Shown here piece by piece: positions 9,533 to 19,029 of a stretch of DNA of 64,000 nucleotides (position 1 is its first letter; the number at the start of each line of letters is the position of its first letter). Position numbers and translations under genes: made by a program. The notes beneath the pieces are model-generated. The model was given only the letters and a program-made list of their open reading frames with translations, was not told the origin of the DNA and did not search any database. This DNA comes from Synergistaceae bacterium (GTDB lineage: Bacteria > Synergistota > Synergistia > Synergistales > Aminobacteriaceae). The DNA is taken from positions 124,001 to 188,000 of the forward strand of contig JAFSSM010000021.1 in NCBI GenBank assembly GCA_017451025.1, in the 5' to 3' direction.

Positions 9533-10168
9533 ATGAATTACAAGAGATTTCCCTTAGGGGCATTGTGGACGAACGGCTATTTGTTCTGTGATGACGAAAC
9601 CAGAGAGGCATTTTTCGTTGACCCTGGCGGAGACACGCAGGAAGTCAGGGACTATCTGGCCGCAAACAGCCTCAAGCTCACGATGATTCTGCTGACACAC
9701 GGGCACATTGACCACATAGCCGGCATTCACGAGCTTGTTCCGTTCGTCGGCGATAATGTATATATCGGTGAACGTGATGCATTCATGCTCAAGCACCCTT
9801 CAGGACAGCTTCAGGCACTGCTTGGTGTTCACTGCGAGGGCCTGGAAAAATTCCAGACTGTCAGCGAGGGAAGAGTTATCGACTTTCCCGGCTGCAAGAT
9901 AAAGGTAATGGAGACCCCCGGCCACACCGAAGGCAGTGTGTGCTATCTGGTAACTGACCGCGAAAATCACAGCGTACTCTTGTCCGGAGACACTCTTTTT
10001 GCGCAGAGCGTCGGACGCACAGACCTTGAGGGCGGCGATGACCTGAAACTGGAAGTTTCCTTGAGGAGACTGGATAAATTGGCGGACAGCCTTCACGTTC
10101 TGCCGGGACACGGACCCGACACCAGCATAGCCTCTGAACGCGAAATGAATCCCTATTGGCCGAGGTAG
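9533..10168 (+). CDS. MBL-fold metallohydrolase, glyoxalase II-like
   Basis: 211 residues. Seen: LTHGHIDHIAG (the THxHxDH metal motif), METPGHTEGSV, GDTLF and PGHGPDT, the complete metal ligand series of glyoxalase-II-type hydrolases. Substrate not decided by sequence; hydroxyacylglutathione or another thioester are the usual suggestions. Start ATG 9533 fits an AAGGA site; a TTG lies one codon earlier. Part of the dtd-mreB run. Confidence 0.88.
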   Translation: MNYKRFPLGALWTNGYLFCDDETREAFFVDPGGDTQEVRDYLAANSLKLTMILLTHGHIDHIAGIHELVPFVGDNVYIGERDAFMLKHPSGQLQALLGVHCEGLEKFQTVSEGRVIDFPGCKIKVMETPGHTEGSVCYLVTDRENHSVLLSGDTLFAQSVGRTDLEGGDDLKLEVSLRRLDKLADSLHVLPGHGPDTSIASEREMNPYWPR

Positions 10169-10172
10169 CAGA

Positions 10173-11228
10173 ATGTTCAAATATTTATCCGGAATGCTTG
10201 GAATGGACGTAGGAATAGATCTCGGCTCAAGCAATATAGTCGTCTACGTCAAGGACAAGGGAATAGTTTTGAGTGAGCCGAGCGCAGTTGCGGTTAAGAA
10301 GCTCCCGAGAGGCGAGGGCTTCGAGGTAATAGCTGTAGGTCATGACGCAAAGGCTATGTCGGGAAAAGTTCCTGCGGGTATTGATGCGATATGGCCTCTT
10401 GAGGGCGGAGTTATCGCGAACTTCGACATGACGCAGGAGCTTATACGTTACTGCATAAAGCGTGTGAGTTCGAGCAACACGTTCATGGTTCATCCGCGAG
10501 TAGTAATCTCTATTCCTGCAGAGGTAACCGAAGTTGAGCGCAAGGCAGTGATTGACGCGACGCTTGGAGCTGGAGCGAGCGAGGCATATATAGTTGAAGA
10601 GCCTATAAGTGCCGCGCTTGGAGTGGGACTGCCTATCGAAAAACCTGGCGGGTGCATGATAATCGACATAGGCGGCGGAACGTCAGAGGTCAGCGTAATA
10701 TCACTCGGCGGAATCGTGGTAACTAGTTCGCTCAGGACTGCGGGCAAGATGATGGACAACGCGATTATCGCGATGGTGCGTTCGCGTTATGCTCTGCTGA
10801 TAGGCGAGACCACAGCCGAAGAGGTCAAGAACACAATCGGGTCTGCCCTGCCTCTTGCGGAAGAACTGGAAATGAACGTCAAGGGCCGCGATTTGTCCGG
10901 AGGTCTGCCCAAGAGCGACACGATAAGCTCAATCGAAGTCCGCGATGCTATGGAGCCGATATTCACGGGCATTGAGGACATGGTGAAGGTTGCGCTGGAA
11001 AAGATGCCTCCAGAACTCGCGAAGGATGTTGTTGACAGGGGAATAGTTCTGACTGGCGGAGTGGCATTGATGCGCGGTTTCAGTGAGAGGTTGTCCAGAG
11101 CAATAAACACTCCGGTAATTGCGGCGGAACAGCCGTTGTACTCTGTTGCTCTGGGAGTGGGAAAAATTCTCGACAATATCGGGAATATGCGCCGTGTGTT
11201 GATGTCGGTTGAGCGCGGATCCCGCTGA
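10173..11228 (+). CDS. mreB: rod-shape-determining actin homologue MreB
   Basis: 351 residues. Forms membrane-bound filaments that guide lateral wall synthesis. Seen: GIDLGSSNIVVYV phosphate-1 motif near the N-terminus, IIDIGGGTSEVSVIS phosphate-2, and GIVLTGGVALMRG adenosine motif, all actin/HSP70-fold signatures. An N-terminal amphipathic stretch (MFKYLSGMLG) could anchor it to the membrane. The stop overlaps the mreC start. Confidence 0.95.
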   Translation: MFKYLSGMLGMDVGIDLGSSNIVVYVKDKGIVLSEPSAVAVKKLPRGEGFEVIAVGHDAKAMSGKVPAGIDAIWPLEGGVIANFDMTQELIRYCIKRVSSSNTFMVHPRVVISIPAEVTEVERKAVIDATLGAGASEAYIVEEPISAALGVGLPIEKPGGCMIIDIGGGTSEVSVISLGGIVVTSSLRTAGKMMDNAIIAMVRSRYALLIGETTAEEVKNTIGSALPLAEELEMNVKGRDLSGGLPKSDTISSIEVRDAMEPIFTGIEDMVKVALEKMPPELAKDVVDRGIVLTGGVALMRGFSERLSRAINTPVIAAEQPLYSVALGVGKILDNIGNMRRVLMSVERGSR

Positions 11229-12004
11229 TGGACAATTTTACTCAGCCCCGCAACACTACGCGTGAATGGGTTCACGGACTTACTGCGCTGATACTGGGAT
11301 TGTTTCTGCTTGGAGTGAGTTCGGGACTTGGAGTGATGAAGAGCATAGTGGATATTTGGGGAAGCCTGCTCTCAATCCCGGAATATCCTGCGGTAATAAT
11401 GAGGGAAATGTATTTAGGCTGGCGGTCAAACTCCATAGGCAGGGACAAGCTCAACGAGGAATTGGCACGCCTGCGCAACGAGAACGCGAAGCTGCGTATG
11501 GAGAATGCCCGTCTTGGAGGCGGAGCCGGACTTCTTTCGGAAGACACAGGAGGACGCAGGGCACGTGTAACTCTTCGAGCACCGATGTCGTGGTGGAGCG
11601 AGATACGCATAGATCGCGGCGAGCAGGATAATGTTGTTCAGGGGATGCCTGTATTTTCGCGCGGCTGGCTTGTCGGACGAGTAAGCTCTGTATCGCCGAT
11701 GTCGTCTTGGGCTGAACTGATTACTTCTGCGTCGCTGATGATTCCGGCGGTAATAGAGGAGACCCGCGAACTAGGAGTTGTTGCGGGCGACGGAACAGGA
11801 GCGGTTCTCTTGAGGTATATACCTGTCGGAAGAGGAGTGCGTGCCGGAATGAAGGTTAGTACGGCGATGGTCGGAGAACAGCTGCCGCCCGGACTGCCTA
11901 TAGGCCAGATTGCAGGCGAATATACATCCGGAGCGGACGGGTATTCGACGTACAGGATAGAGCCGGGTGCTGACATGTCAGGGTTCTACACGGTGAGTTA
12001 TTGA
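11228..12004 (+). CDS. mreC: rod-shape-determining protein MreC
   Basis: 258 residues. Periplasmic scaffold linking MreB to the elongation penicillin-binding protein. Seen: one N-terminal membrane helix (about residues 18-40), a coiled coil with RNENAKLRMENARL (about 80-95), then the two beta-barrel halves characteristic of MreC. Between mreB and mreD, with a one-base overlap to mreB. Confidence 0.92.
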   Translation: MDNFTQPRNTTREWVHGLTALILGLFLLGVSSGLGVMKSIVDIWGSLLSIPEYPAVIMREMYLGWRSNSIGRDKLNEELARLRNENAKLRMENARLGGGAGLLSEDTGGRRARVTLRAPMSWWSEIRIDRGEQDNVVQGMPVFSRGWLVGRVSSVSPMSSWAELITSASLMIPAVIEETRELGVVAGDGTGAVLLRYIPVGRGVRAGMKVSTAMVGEQLPPGLPIGQIAGEYTSGADGYSTYRIEPGADMSGFYTVSY

Positions 12005-12005
12005 T

Positions 12006-12482
12006 ATGCTGCTGACTATTCTGTGGCTTGTTCAGGATTTATTGACGGTTTTCATCGGCGGAGGAATGCAGATTCCCGGACTGTTTATGCTTGGATTGGT
12101 GTACAAGCTGCTGATTGACGAGGGCAGCGAGGATTCGCTCTGGGCAATATGGAGTGCATTTGCCGGAGGAATACTGTGGGATTTACGGTGGGTAGGTATT
12201 CCCGGGTTCTTCACGCTGGGCTACGTAGGAGTGGTGCTGATTGTGATTCAGGTATGGGGATTAATTCCTCCGCAGGGCAGAGTTTCAGGGACAGGGCTTC
12301 TCGTGTTTGCGCTTCTGGAGTTGTCGCAATTGCTTCCGCCTATGCTTCCGATTTTGATTCTGGGGTCTCTTGGCGGAACAACAGGATTGGGATTTATGCT
12401 GATACAGCAGGCATATTCCCTTCCGGCAATACTAATCTGCATGTATGTGTACCTGCGCCATATCAGGAATGTTAAGGTGTGA
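12006..12482 (+). CDS. mreD: rod-shape-determining protein MreD
   Basis: 158 residues, almost wholly hydrophobic with five or six membrane helices. Recognised by hydrophobicity, length and position between mreC and mrdA rather than by a strong motif. Part of the elongasome. An AAGGTG near its stop acts as ribosome site for mrdA. Confidence 0.85.
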   Translation: MLLTILWLVQDLLTVFIGGGMQIPGLFMLGLVYKLLIDEGSEDSLWAIWSAFAGGILWDLRWVGIPGFFTLGYVGVVLIVIQVWGLIPPQGRVSGTGLLVFALLELSQLLPPMLPILILGSLGGTTGLGFMLIQQAYSLPAILICMYVYLRHIRNVKV

Positions 12483-12487
12483 TAAAC

Positions 12488-14200
12488 ATGGAACTTTTGG
12501 ATAACAGGCTTAAAGTAGTTATGTACTCAATGATTATTTCATTGCTGTTTCTGGTAGGCGGGCTGTATTTGTGCCAGATATACCAGGCCGACAAGTATAT
12601 CCGTCTTGCGCATAACAACAGGCTTAGAATGATACGTTTTGCCGCACCCAGAGGAGAGATATTCGACCGTAACGGAGTCCCCCTCGCCGTCAACACAACA
12701 ACTTTTAGCATAATGGGCTATCCTCTTGACCTGAACACCCCCGAAAAGCTCGAACGCCTAAGCAAAATTCTCATGAGGCACGGTATACCTATGGACGTAG
12801 AATACCTCGAAAAGACCATCAAGCAGCAGAGACTTGCTCCTTACCGCGTCATGAAAATAGTCCCGAACTTAACGATGACTCAGATGGCCGAACTGGTTGC
12901 GGATTACGATTTTCCCCGCGAGCTTTTCCCTATGAGCGTATGGCGGAGGACTTATCCGGCAGGAAGTACGGCGGCCTGTGTTCTGGGCTATGTCGGCGAA
13001 ATTTCAGAGGAAGAGCTTAAAGCCAGAGCAGAGGACGGTTACACCGGAGGAGACTTAATCGGAAAGTCCGGCATTGAGCGTTCGTACGAGGCGGAGCTTC
13101 GCGGTTCGCCAGGCCAAGAATCCCTTGAGGTGGATGCTCGTGGCAGAAAAATACGCACTCTCGACGCTAACCCTGCGGTCAAAGGCGAAGACCTGTACCT
13201 CACGCTCGACATGGGAGCGCAGAAATTAGCCGTAGAACTCCTCAAGAACTGGAAGGGTGCAATCGTCGCGATGGACGTTCACACCGGAGAAATTCTAGCC
13301 CTCGCATCAAGCCCGGTCTACGACAACAATCCGCTGGCGTGGGGTGTCTCCGGGCGCGAGTGGAACGCATTCATGAATGACCCGTCCCGCCCGATGCTCA
13401 ACAGGGCCATTGCCGGGGTATATCCTCCTGCCAGCACATTCAAGGCCTTCATGTCGATAGCGTCCCTCGAGGAAAATGTTATTACCCAGTCCACAATGAT
13501 TTCCTGCAGGGGCGGCCTCAGAATGGGTACTCACCTGTTCAAGTGCTGGAAGCATTCCGGGCATGGCAGCCTTAACGTAATTGGAGCATTACAGCATTCG
13601 TGCGACGTGTTCTATTATCAGGTAGGGCTTCGCACAGGAATTGAGCGTTTAATCAAGTGGGGGCGAAAATTTCACTTGGGAGAGCCGACAGGAATTGACC
13701 TGCCAGGCGAGAGCGGCGGAAATATTGCCGGAGCAGAATGGAAGATGCGGCGTTTCGGCCGTGTCTGGGGAAGCGGAGACACCGTGAATTACTCGATAGG
13801 ACAGGGCTATATGCTGATGACACCTGTGCAGATTGCGCGGGTCTATGCGGCTGTCGCGAACGGCGGGAAAATGGTTACTCCTCACCTCAACAAGAAGGGC
13901 TACAAGACTCCGGAGAACATAGGGCTGAATCCTGCGAAGCTGGCGATTGTCCAGAAAGGTCTGGAGTCCGTAGTAAGCAGAGGCACAGGTTCACGTGCAG
14001 GGCGTTTTGGTGTGAGCGTTGCGGGCAAAACCGGAACAGCCCAGAACTCGCACGGAGATGATCACGCTCTGTTTGCGGGATATGCCCCTGCGGAAAACCC
14101 CAAATACGTGGCCGTTGCGGTGGTTGAGGGCGGAAAACATGGAAGCAGTGTAGCCGGGCCTATGGTCGGTGAACTGCTGGCGCATTTGCTCTCCCACTAG
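12488..14200 (+). CDS. mrdA: penicillin-binding protein 2, elongation transpeptidase
   Basis: About 570 residues. Cross-links lateral peptidoglycan together with RodA. Seen: N-terminal membrane helix, pedestal domain with APRGEIFDRNG, catalytic Ser in STFK (after PPA), the second motif as SCD (HSCDVFYYQVG) and KTGTAQ. The SCD in place of SxN is normal for PBP2. Start ATG 12488 has AAGGTG 8 nt upstream; a GTG three codons earlier overlaps the mreD stop and lacks a spaced site. Confidence 0.94.
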   Translation: MELLDNRLKVVMYSMIISLLFLVGGLYLCQIYQADKYIRLAHNNRLRMIRFAAPRGEIFDRNGVPLAVNTTTFSIMGYPLDLNTPEKLERLSKILMRHGIPMDVEYLEKTIKQQRLAPYRVMKIVPNLTMTQMAELVADYDFPRELFPMSVWRRTYPAGSTAACVLGYVGEISEEELKARAEDGYTGGDLIGKSGIERSYEAELRGSPGQESLEVDARGRKIRTLDANPAVKGEDLYLTLDMGAQKLAVELLKNWKGAIVAMDVHTGEILALASSPVYDNNPLAWGVSGREWNAFMNDPSRPMLNRAIAGVYPPASTFKAFMSIASLEENVITQSTMISCRGGLRMGTHLFKCWKHSGHGSLNVIGALQHSCDVFYYQVGLRTGIERLIKWGRKFHLGEPTGIDLPGESGGNIAGAEWKMRRFGRVWGSGDTVNYSIGQGYMLMTPVQIARVYAAVANGGKMVTPHLNKKGYKTPENIGLNPAKLAIVQKGLESVVSRGTGSRAGRFGVSVAGKTGTAQNSHGDDHALFAGYAPAENPKYVAVAVVEGGKHGSSVAGPMVGELLAHLLSH

Positions 14201-14240
14201 GGAAATTAGCACTTGCAAAATTCTCACATTCACATAACAA

Positions 14241-14270
14241 TTAGCATACACACAAAATTTTTGGCATAAT
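14241..14270 (+). promoter_or_regulatory. candidate extended -10 promoter of minC, leaderless layout
   Basis: TTAGCA (14241-14246), 18-nt spacer, then CATAAT (14265-14270) preceded by TG at 14262-14263. Only 8 nt separate the -10 box from the minC ATG, so transcription would begin at or next to the start codon, and no ribosome site is visible there. Confidence 0.45.
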
Positions 14271-14278
14271 GACTGACT

Positions 14279-15052
14279 ATGAAGATACCTAACTTAAATC
14301 TTTTGCGCAAAATCAGGAGGCCGGGTGCCCAGATAAAACCGGAACGCACTCATTACGGCATAAAGTTTTTGCTGCCCGAGAGTCTCACGGAAGACGAGCT
14401 GCTCAAGGTGCTTGTGGGAATACCTGCAGATGTCTACAGACTTCCGGAGAATCAGGGCATAGCTTTTGACTTTGCGGGCAGGGCATGTTCGCGCAGGCTG
14501 ATACTTCACATGCTGCAGAGCATAGTGTGGGAAAAGAATCTGAACGTAATTGCGTGGTTATCCGGCAATCAGGACAGCTTGAAGTTATTTTCGTCTGCCG
14601 GGCTGTGCGTGAATGAACCTGTGCAGAAAATCGATATTCCCGAGAAGGACGAACCCGAACCCGAAAATTTGCGTCCGGCCGGCTTGAAGGTGATGTACAC
14701 ATCTATGCGTTCAGGGCAGAGAATCGAGACTGACGGCGACGTTCTGGTGTGGGGGCATCTGAATCCCGGTGCAGAGGTCAAGGCAGGAGGAAGTATTATC
14801 GTTGCCGGGCGGCTTCTGGGAGTGGTTCATGCAGGGGGCTTCGGGCGCGAGGACGTGTTTGTTTGGGCGGGGAGCTTCGAGACTCCGCAGGTCAGAATCG
14901 GCAACAAGTTATGCTACGCAGACCAGAGAACTACTACATGCTGGCGCAAGGGAGTGTTAATCACTCTTGAGGATGGTACGCCGGTAATCCGTGAGCATAA
15001 ATTCTTCTCAGCAGAAAAAGCAGACAAATTGACAGGAGGGCATAAATCCTAA
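14279..15052 (+). CDS. minC: septum-site-determining protein MinC
   Basis: 257 residues. Inhibits FtsZ ring assembly away from mid-cell. Seen: a divergent N-terminal domain and a clear C-terminal beta-helix domain (about residues 135-230) with RSGQRIETDGDVLVWG and NPGAEVKAGGSIIV, the MinD-binding part. First gene of minCDE. No Shine-Dalgarno sequence precedes the ATG. Confidence 0.92.
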   Translation: MKIPNLNLLRKIRRPGAQIKPERTHYGIKFLLPESLTEDELLKVLVGIPADVYRLPENQGIAFDFAGRACSRRLILHMLQSIVWEKNLNVIAWLSGNQDSLKLFSSAGLCVNEPVQKIDIPEKDEPEPENLRPAGLKVMYTSMRSGQRIETDGDVLVWGHLNPGAEVKAGGSIIVAGRLLGVVHAGGFGREDVFVWAGSFETPQVRIGNKLCYADQRTTTCWRKGVLITLEDGTPVIREHKFFSAEKADKLTGGHKS

Positions 15053-15868
15053 ATGGCAGCACGTGTAATAGTAACTACCTCAGGAAAAGGCGGGGTAGGC
15101 AAGACAACTTCAACCGCAAATATCGCCGCGGCTCTGGCCAAGTTCGGCAAAAAGGTAGTGGCGGTTGATGCAGACGTAGGACTTCGTAATCTCGACGTGA
15201 TTATGGGCCTCGAGAACAGAGTCGTCTACAACTTTATTGACGTTATCGAGAAGACCTGCAAGATGAATCAGGCACTTGTGAAGGATAAGAGAGTACCGGG
15301 CCTGTATCTTCTTCCTGCGGCACAGACCCGTACTAAGGACGCAGTGAACCCGGAGCAGATGGTGGCACTGTGCGAGGAACTGAAGCCTGAGTTCGATTTT
15401 GTGCTTCTGGACTGCCCTGCAGGTATAGAGGGCGGTTTCAAGAATGCGGCGGCGGGAGCGGACGAAGCACTTGTAGTTACAACGCCGGAAATTCCTTCGG
15501 TGAGGGACGCGGACAGAATAATCGGAATGCTGGAATCAATGGGCAAGTCTCCGATAAGACTCATCATCAACAGGCTCCGGCCCAACATGGTACAGGACGG
15601 GGACATGCTCGCGAAGGACGACATACTTGATGTGCTGTCGATTGACTTAATCGGCGTTGTGCCTGAGGACGAAAACGTTATCCGCTCAACCAACAACGGA
15701 GAGCCGATGACGATGACTCTGGATTCTCCGGCAGCGCAGGCTTACCTGAATATAGCCGAAAGACTCTTGGGGCGGGATGTGCCCTTAATGGATTTGGAGA
15801 GTTACGCGGCCAGAGGCTTCATCAGCAAGATAAAGCACTTTTTCTCGGGCAGGCGCAAGAAGGGATAG
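15053..15868 (+). CDS. minD: septum-site-determining ATPase MinD
   Basis: 271 residues. Membrane ATPase that recruits MinC and is displaced by MinE. Seen: deviant Walker A SGKGGVGKTT near the N-terminus, DADVGLRNLD, Walker B VLLDCPAG and a C-terminal amphipathic helix (KIKHFFSGRRKKG) used as membrane anchor. Starts directly after the minC stop; AGGAGGG lies inside the minC end. Confidence 0.96.
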   Translation: MAARVIVTTSGKGGVGKTTSTANIAAALAKFGKKVVAVDADVGLRNLDVIMGLENRVVYNFIDVIEKTCKMNQALVKDKRVPGLYLLPAAQTRTKDAVNPEQMVALCEELKPEFDFVLLDCPAGIEGGFKNAAAGADEALVVTTPEIPSVRDADRIIGMLESMGKSPIRLIINRLRPNMVQDGDMLAKDDILDVLSIDLIGVVPEDENVIRSTNNGEPMTMTLDSPAAQAYLNIAERLLGRDVPLMDLESYAARGFISKIKHFFSGRRKKG

Positions 15869-15881
15869 AAGGGAGATATGA

Positions 15882-16163
15882 ATGATGGATTTCCTGAAGA
15901 AATTATTCGGAGGAAGCAATGAACCAGCTTCTGGCCAGAAGGCCAAGAACCGCCTGCAAATAGTACTCATGCACGACAGAACAGATATATCACCCCAATT
16001 GCTGGACAATTTGCGCGACGAAATCGTGAAAGTCCTGACGAAATACATGGACATAGACACGCAGAAGATCGAGATAGATCTTGACCACGACGAGCAGGCT
16101 GTAGCACTTGTAGCGAACATTCCTGTAATCCGGATAAAGCGCGGGAGCATAGAGCTTAGGTAG
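15882..16163 (+). CDS. minE: cell division topological specificity factor MinE
   Basis: 93 residues, normal length. Seen: membrane-binding N-terminus MDFLKKLFGG, the MinD-interacting segment with RLQIVLMHDR, and the dimerising C-terminal domain. ATG 15882 or the adjacent ATG 15885 both fit the GGGAG site. Confidence 0.94.
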   Translation: MMDFLKKLFGGSNEPASGQKAKNRLQIVLMHDRTDISPQLLDNLRDEIVKVLTKYMDIDTQKIEIDLDHDEQAVALVANIPVIRIKRGSIELR

Positions 16164-16166
16164 TTC

Positions 16167-17285
16167 ATGAAGGACTTTTTGGCCTCCCTGAAAGAAGACC
16201 TCGCGCTGACTGACAGGCTGATGCTTGGCTGTGCGCTGATGCTTTCTTTATGGGGGGTATTTTGCATTTACAGCGCAGGCGGAGGTTCCTCAGGGCGCGG
16301 TTTTGACTACGCGATGAGACAATCTGCGTGGCTTCTGGTGAGTGTTCTGGCCATGCTGTTCATAATGGCGTTCGGACACCGCAAGCTGCTCGAAGGAGCT
16401 TACCCGCTGTTCGGGTTGACGCTGTTGCTGCTGCTATTCACGGCATTGCTTGCTCCGAAGGTCAAGGGTGCACAAAGCTGGCTGGGTGTCGGCGGAATAA
16501 GATTTCAGCCGTCAGAATTTGCCAAGATAGCAATAATTCTCGTGATGTCTAAATTTCTGAGCCGCTATCCTCCGCTGGACTTAAAGACTTTTGCCGCCGG
16601 ACTTGGAGTGATTATGCTTCCCGTAGTGCTGGTTCTGCTTCAGCCTGATGCGGGCAGTGCGCTGGTCTATCTTGTAATTTCGTTCGGTATGCTTTTGGCC
16701 GCAGGAACTCCCTTGAAGTATTTGGGGAGTATTGTGGGTCTTGGCATGGCCGCAATGCCGGTGATGTACTTCATGTTCCTCAAGGAATACCAGCGCAACA
16801 GAATATTAGTGTTCATTGACCCGATGAGGGACCCCCTCGGAGCAGGTTATAACGTAATCCAGTCCAGGATAGCGGTAGGTTCCGGAGGTTTAGCCGGAAA
16901 GGGTTTTATGATGGGGACGCAGAGCAAGCTGAAATTTTTGCCGGAGCCTCACACGGACTTCATATTCAGCGTATTTTCTGAGGAGTTCGGCTTTGTCGGA
17001 AATATCCTGCTGGTGATTCTGTTCATAGTGCTGCTCGTCAGGTTAATTTCGGCTGGAACAAGGAGCAAGGACAGGCGCAGCAAGATACTTGTTGCCGGAG
17101 TAGCGTCGTGGCTGTGGTTTCAGACGTTCGAGAGTATCGGAATGAGCATAGGCTTCACGCCGGTAACCGGACTGCCTCTGCCGTTCCTGAGCTACGGGGG
17201 AAGTTCACTGCTGGCGACGTTCATTGCACTTGGCCTTGTCGCGAGCGTATATATCGAGGGGGTAAATTCACGGCATGTATTTTGA
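16167..17285 (+). CDS. rodA: peptidoglycan glycosyltransferase RodA (SEDS family)
   Basis: 372 residues with about ten membrane helices. Polymerises lipid II in the elongasome with PBP2. Seen: SEDS signatures WLGVGGIRFQPSEFAK, QPDAGSALV, and near the C-terminus TGLPLPFLSYGGSS. FtsW belongs to the same family, but position after minE and in a cluster with mre/mrdA favours RodA. Overlaps the next gene by 11 bases. Confidence 0.9.
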   Translation: MKDFLASLKEDLALTDRLMLGCALMLSLWGVFCIYSAGGGSSGRGFDYAMRQSAWLLVSVLAMLFIMAFGHRKLLEGAYPLFGLTLLLLLFTALLAPKVKGAQSWLGVGGIRFQPSEFAKIAIILVMSKFLSRYPPLDLKTFAAGLGVIMLPVVLVLLQPDAGSALVYLVISFGMLLAAGTPLKYLGSIVGLGMAAMPVMYFMFLKEYQRNRILVFIDPMRDPLGAGYNVIQSRIAVGSGGLAGKGFMMGTQSKLKFLPEPHTDFIFSVFSEEFGFVGNILLVILFIVLLVRLISAGTRSKDRRSKILVAGVASWLWFQTFESIGMSIGFTPVTGLPLPFLSYGGSSLLATFIALGLVASVYIEGVNSRHVF

Positions 17286-19029
17286 GGAGTTCGACAGTCC
17301 TGAATGGTCTTTGATGTCTCAGGTGTCGCGTCCTTCGCGCTACGCCGGGAGCGAGTGGAGGCCGTACCCCAAAAATTCGTGGGAAGATGCGGAGCTGAGA
17401 ATCTGCCTTGCGTTTCCCGACGTGTACGAAATCGGAATGAGCTATTACGGCTTCCAGATAATCGAGGCATTTATTCGTGGAATGGGCAAAAAATACATAG
17501 CTGACCGTGCATATTGCGTGTGGCCTGACATGGAGGCACTGATGCGAGAGCACAGCACGCCCCTGACTTCCGTTGAGCACAAAAAGCCTCTTGAGGAATT
17601 TGACGTGATAGCGTTCACGCTCCAGCACGAAGCCGGTTACACGAACATCCTCACAATGACAGACCTGGCAGGACTTAGGCTGAAGAGCAGCGAGCGTTCG
17701 GACTCTGACCCGCTAATCATCGCGGGAGGCTACGGGGCATATGTGCCTGAAGTGATGAGCGCATTTATCGATGTGTTCTGCATTGGCGAGGCTGAGGCGT
17801 TATTGCCGCAGCTGCTGCCTGTTCTAGCCGGGACAAAGGGCCTTCCGCGTGCAGACAGGCTCAAGGAAATTTCCTCACTGCCTGGAATGTACGTGCCTCT
17901 ATTTCCTGGAAGAGTAGAGCGTCAGATTTCACGCGAGCTGTTCACGCTGGACTCAATGATAGTCCCGAGCGTAGGGATAGTGCATGACCGTGCGGCAATC
18001 GAATTATTTCGTGGGTGTTCTCGCGGGTGCCGCTTCTGTCAGGCCGGAATGGTGAACAGGCCGGTGCGAGAACGTCCGGTTGATGAGGCGCGGCGGTCAA
18101 TCCTGAGCATTATTGAGAGCACCGGCTGGGAGGAAGCGGGGCTGTTGTCGCTGGCTTCCTGCGATTATTCGGGGATTGAGGCACTGATTGACGGTCTGGC
18201 TGAACCATTGAACGAACGGCACGCAAAGCTGAGTCTTCCAAGTCTGAGGATGGACGGATTTTCGGTAGGGCTGGCGCAGAGGCTTGAGGGGCTTCGTTCA
18301 AAGCACGGGAGCATAACTTTTGCGCCTGAAGCAGGAACGCAGAGGCTTCGAGATGTAATCAACAAGGGCATCAACGAGGAAATGATAGCTGCCTGCCTCA
18401 AAGAAATATTCTCGCGCGGCTGGGAGAGGGTGAAGCTGTACTTCATGATGGGACTTCCGACGGAGACACAGGATGACCTCGAGGCAATCGCGGAGTTGTC
18501 GTACAGTACGTTGAAACTGGGGCGTTCGATGGGCAGAAAGCGGGTCAGTGTGAGCGTTAGTGTTTCAGGATTTGTCCCGAAGGCACACACGCCGTTCCAG
18601 TGGGAGCGTCAGAACTCGATGGACGAACTTCGTGAGAAGGGGCGGCTCGTGAAATCGCTGGTGCATGACCGTGCGCTGAACGTTGCGTATCATGAGCCGG
18701 AGCAGACTTTCCTTGAAGGAGTGCTCTCGCGCGGGGACAGAAGAACGTGTGATGTAATTCTGCGGGCGTGGGAGACAGGGGCACGTTTCGACAACTGGAC
18801 GGAATATTTCGGCCTGAACAGATGGCTTGAAGCGTTTGCGTATTGCGGGCTTGACCCTGAGGAGTTCACGAGAGAGCGCGGGGAAGCTGAGGTTCTGGCG
18901 TGGGATTTTGTGAGCACAGGAGTGCGCAAGGACTTTTTGCTGCGGGAACGGCACAGGGCGTATGAGGGGAAACTCACTGCGGACTGTCTGAACGGTTGTG
19001 CGGCGTGCGGGTTGGGGTGCGTGAAATGA
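17275..19029 (+). CDS. TIGR03960-type radical SAM protein
   Basis: 584 residues. Seen: an N-terminal B12-binding-like domain (LAFPDVYEIGMSYYG, about residues 45-60), the radical SAM cluster motif CSRGCRFC (CxxxCxxC, about residue 247), and a C-terminal Cys-rich tail NGCAACGLGC. Belongs to the uncharacterised TIGR03960 family usually found next to, or fused with, a DUF2344 protein and near rng. Here that partner lies 1.2 kb further on, separated by an Rpn gene. Overlaps rodA (11 bases) and the Rpn gene (4 bases). Confidence 0.9.
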   Translation: MYFEEFDSPEWSLMSQVSRPSRYAGSEWRPYPKNSWEDAELRICLAFPDVYEIGMSYYGFQIIEAFIRGMGKKYIADRAYCVWPDMEALMREHSTPLTSVEHKKPLEEFDVIAFTLQHEAGYTNILTMTDLAGLRLKSSERSDSDPLIIAGGYGAYVPEVMSAFIDVFCIGEAEALLPQLLPVLAGTKGLPRADRLKEISSLPGMYVPLFPGRVERQISRELFTLDSMIVPSVGIVHDRAAIELFRGCSRGCRFCQAGMVNRPVRERPVDEARRSILSIIESTGWEEAGLLSLASCDYSGIEALIDGLAEPLNERHAKLSLPSLRMDGFSVGLAQRLEGLRSKHGSITFAPEAGTQRLRDVINKGINEEMIAACLKEIFSRGWERVKLYFMMGLPTETQDDLEAIAELSYSTLKLGRSMGRKRVSVSVSVSGFVPKAHTPFQWERQNSMDELREKGRLVKSLVHDRALNVAYHEPEQTFLEGVLSRGDRRTCDVILRAWETGARFDNWTEYFGLNRWLEAFAYCGLDPEEFTRERGEAEVLAWDFVSTGVRKDFLLRERHRAYEGKLTADCLNGCAACGLGCVK

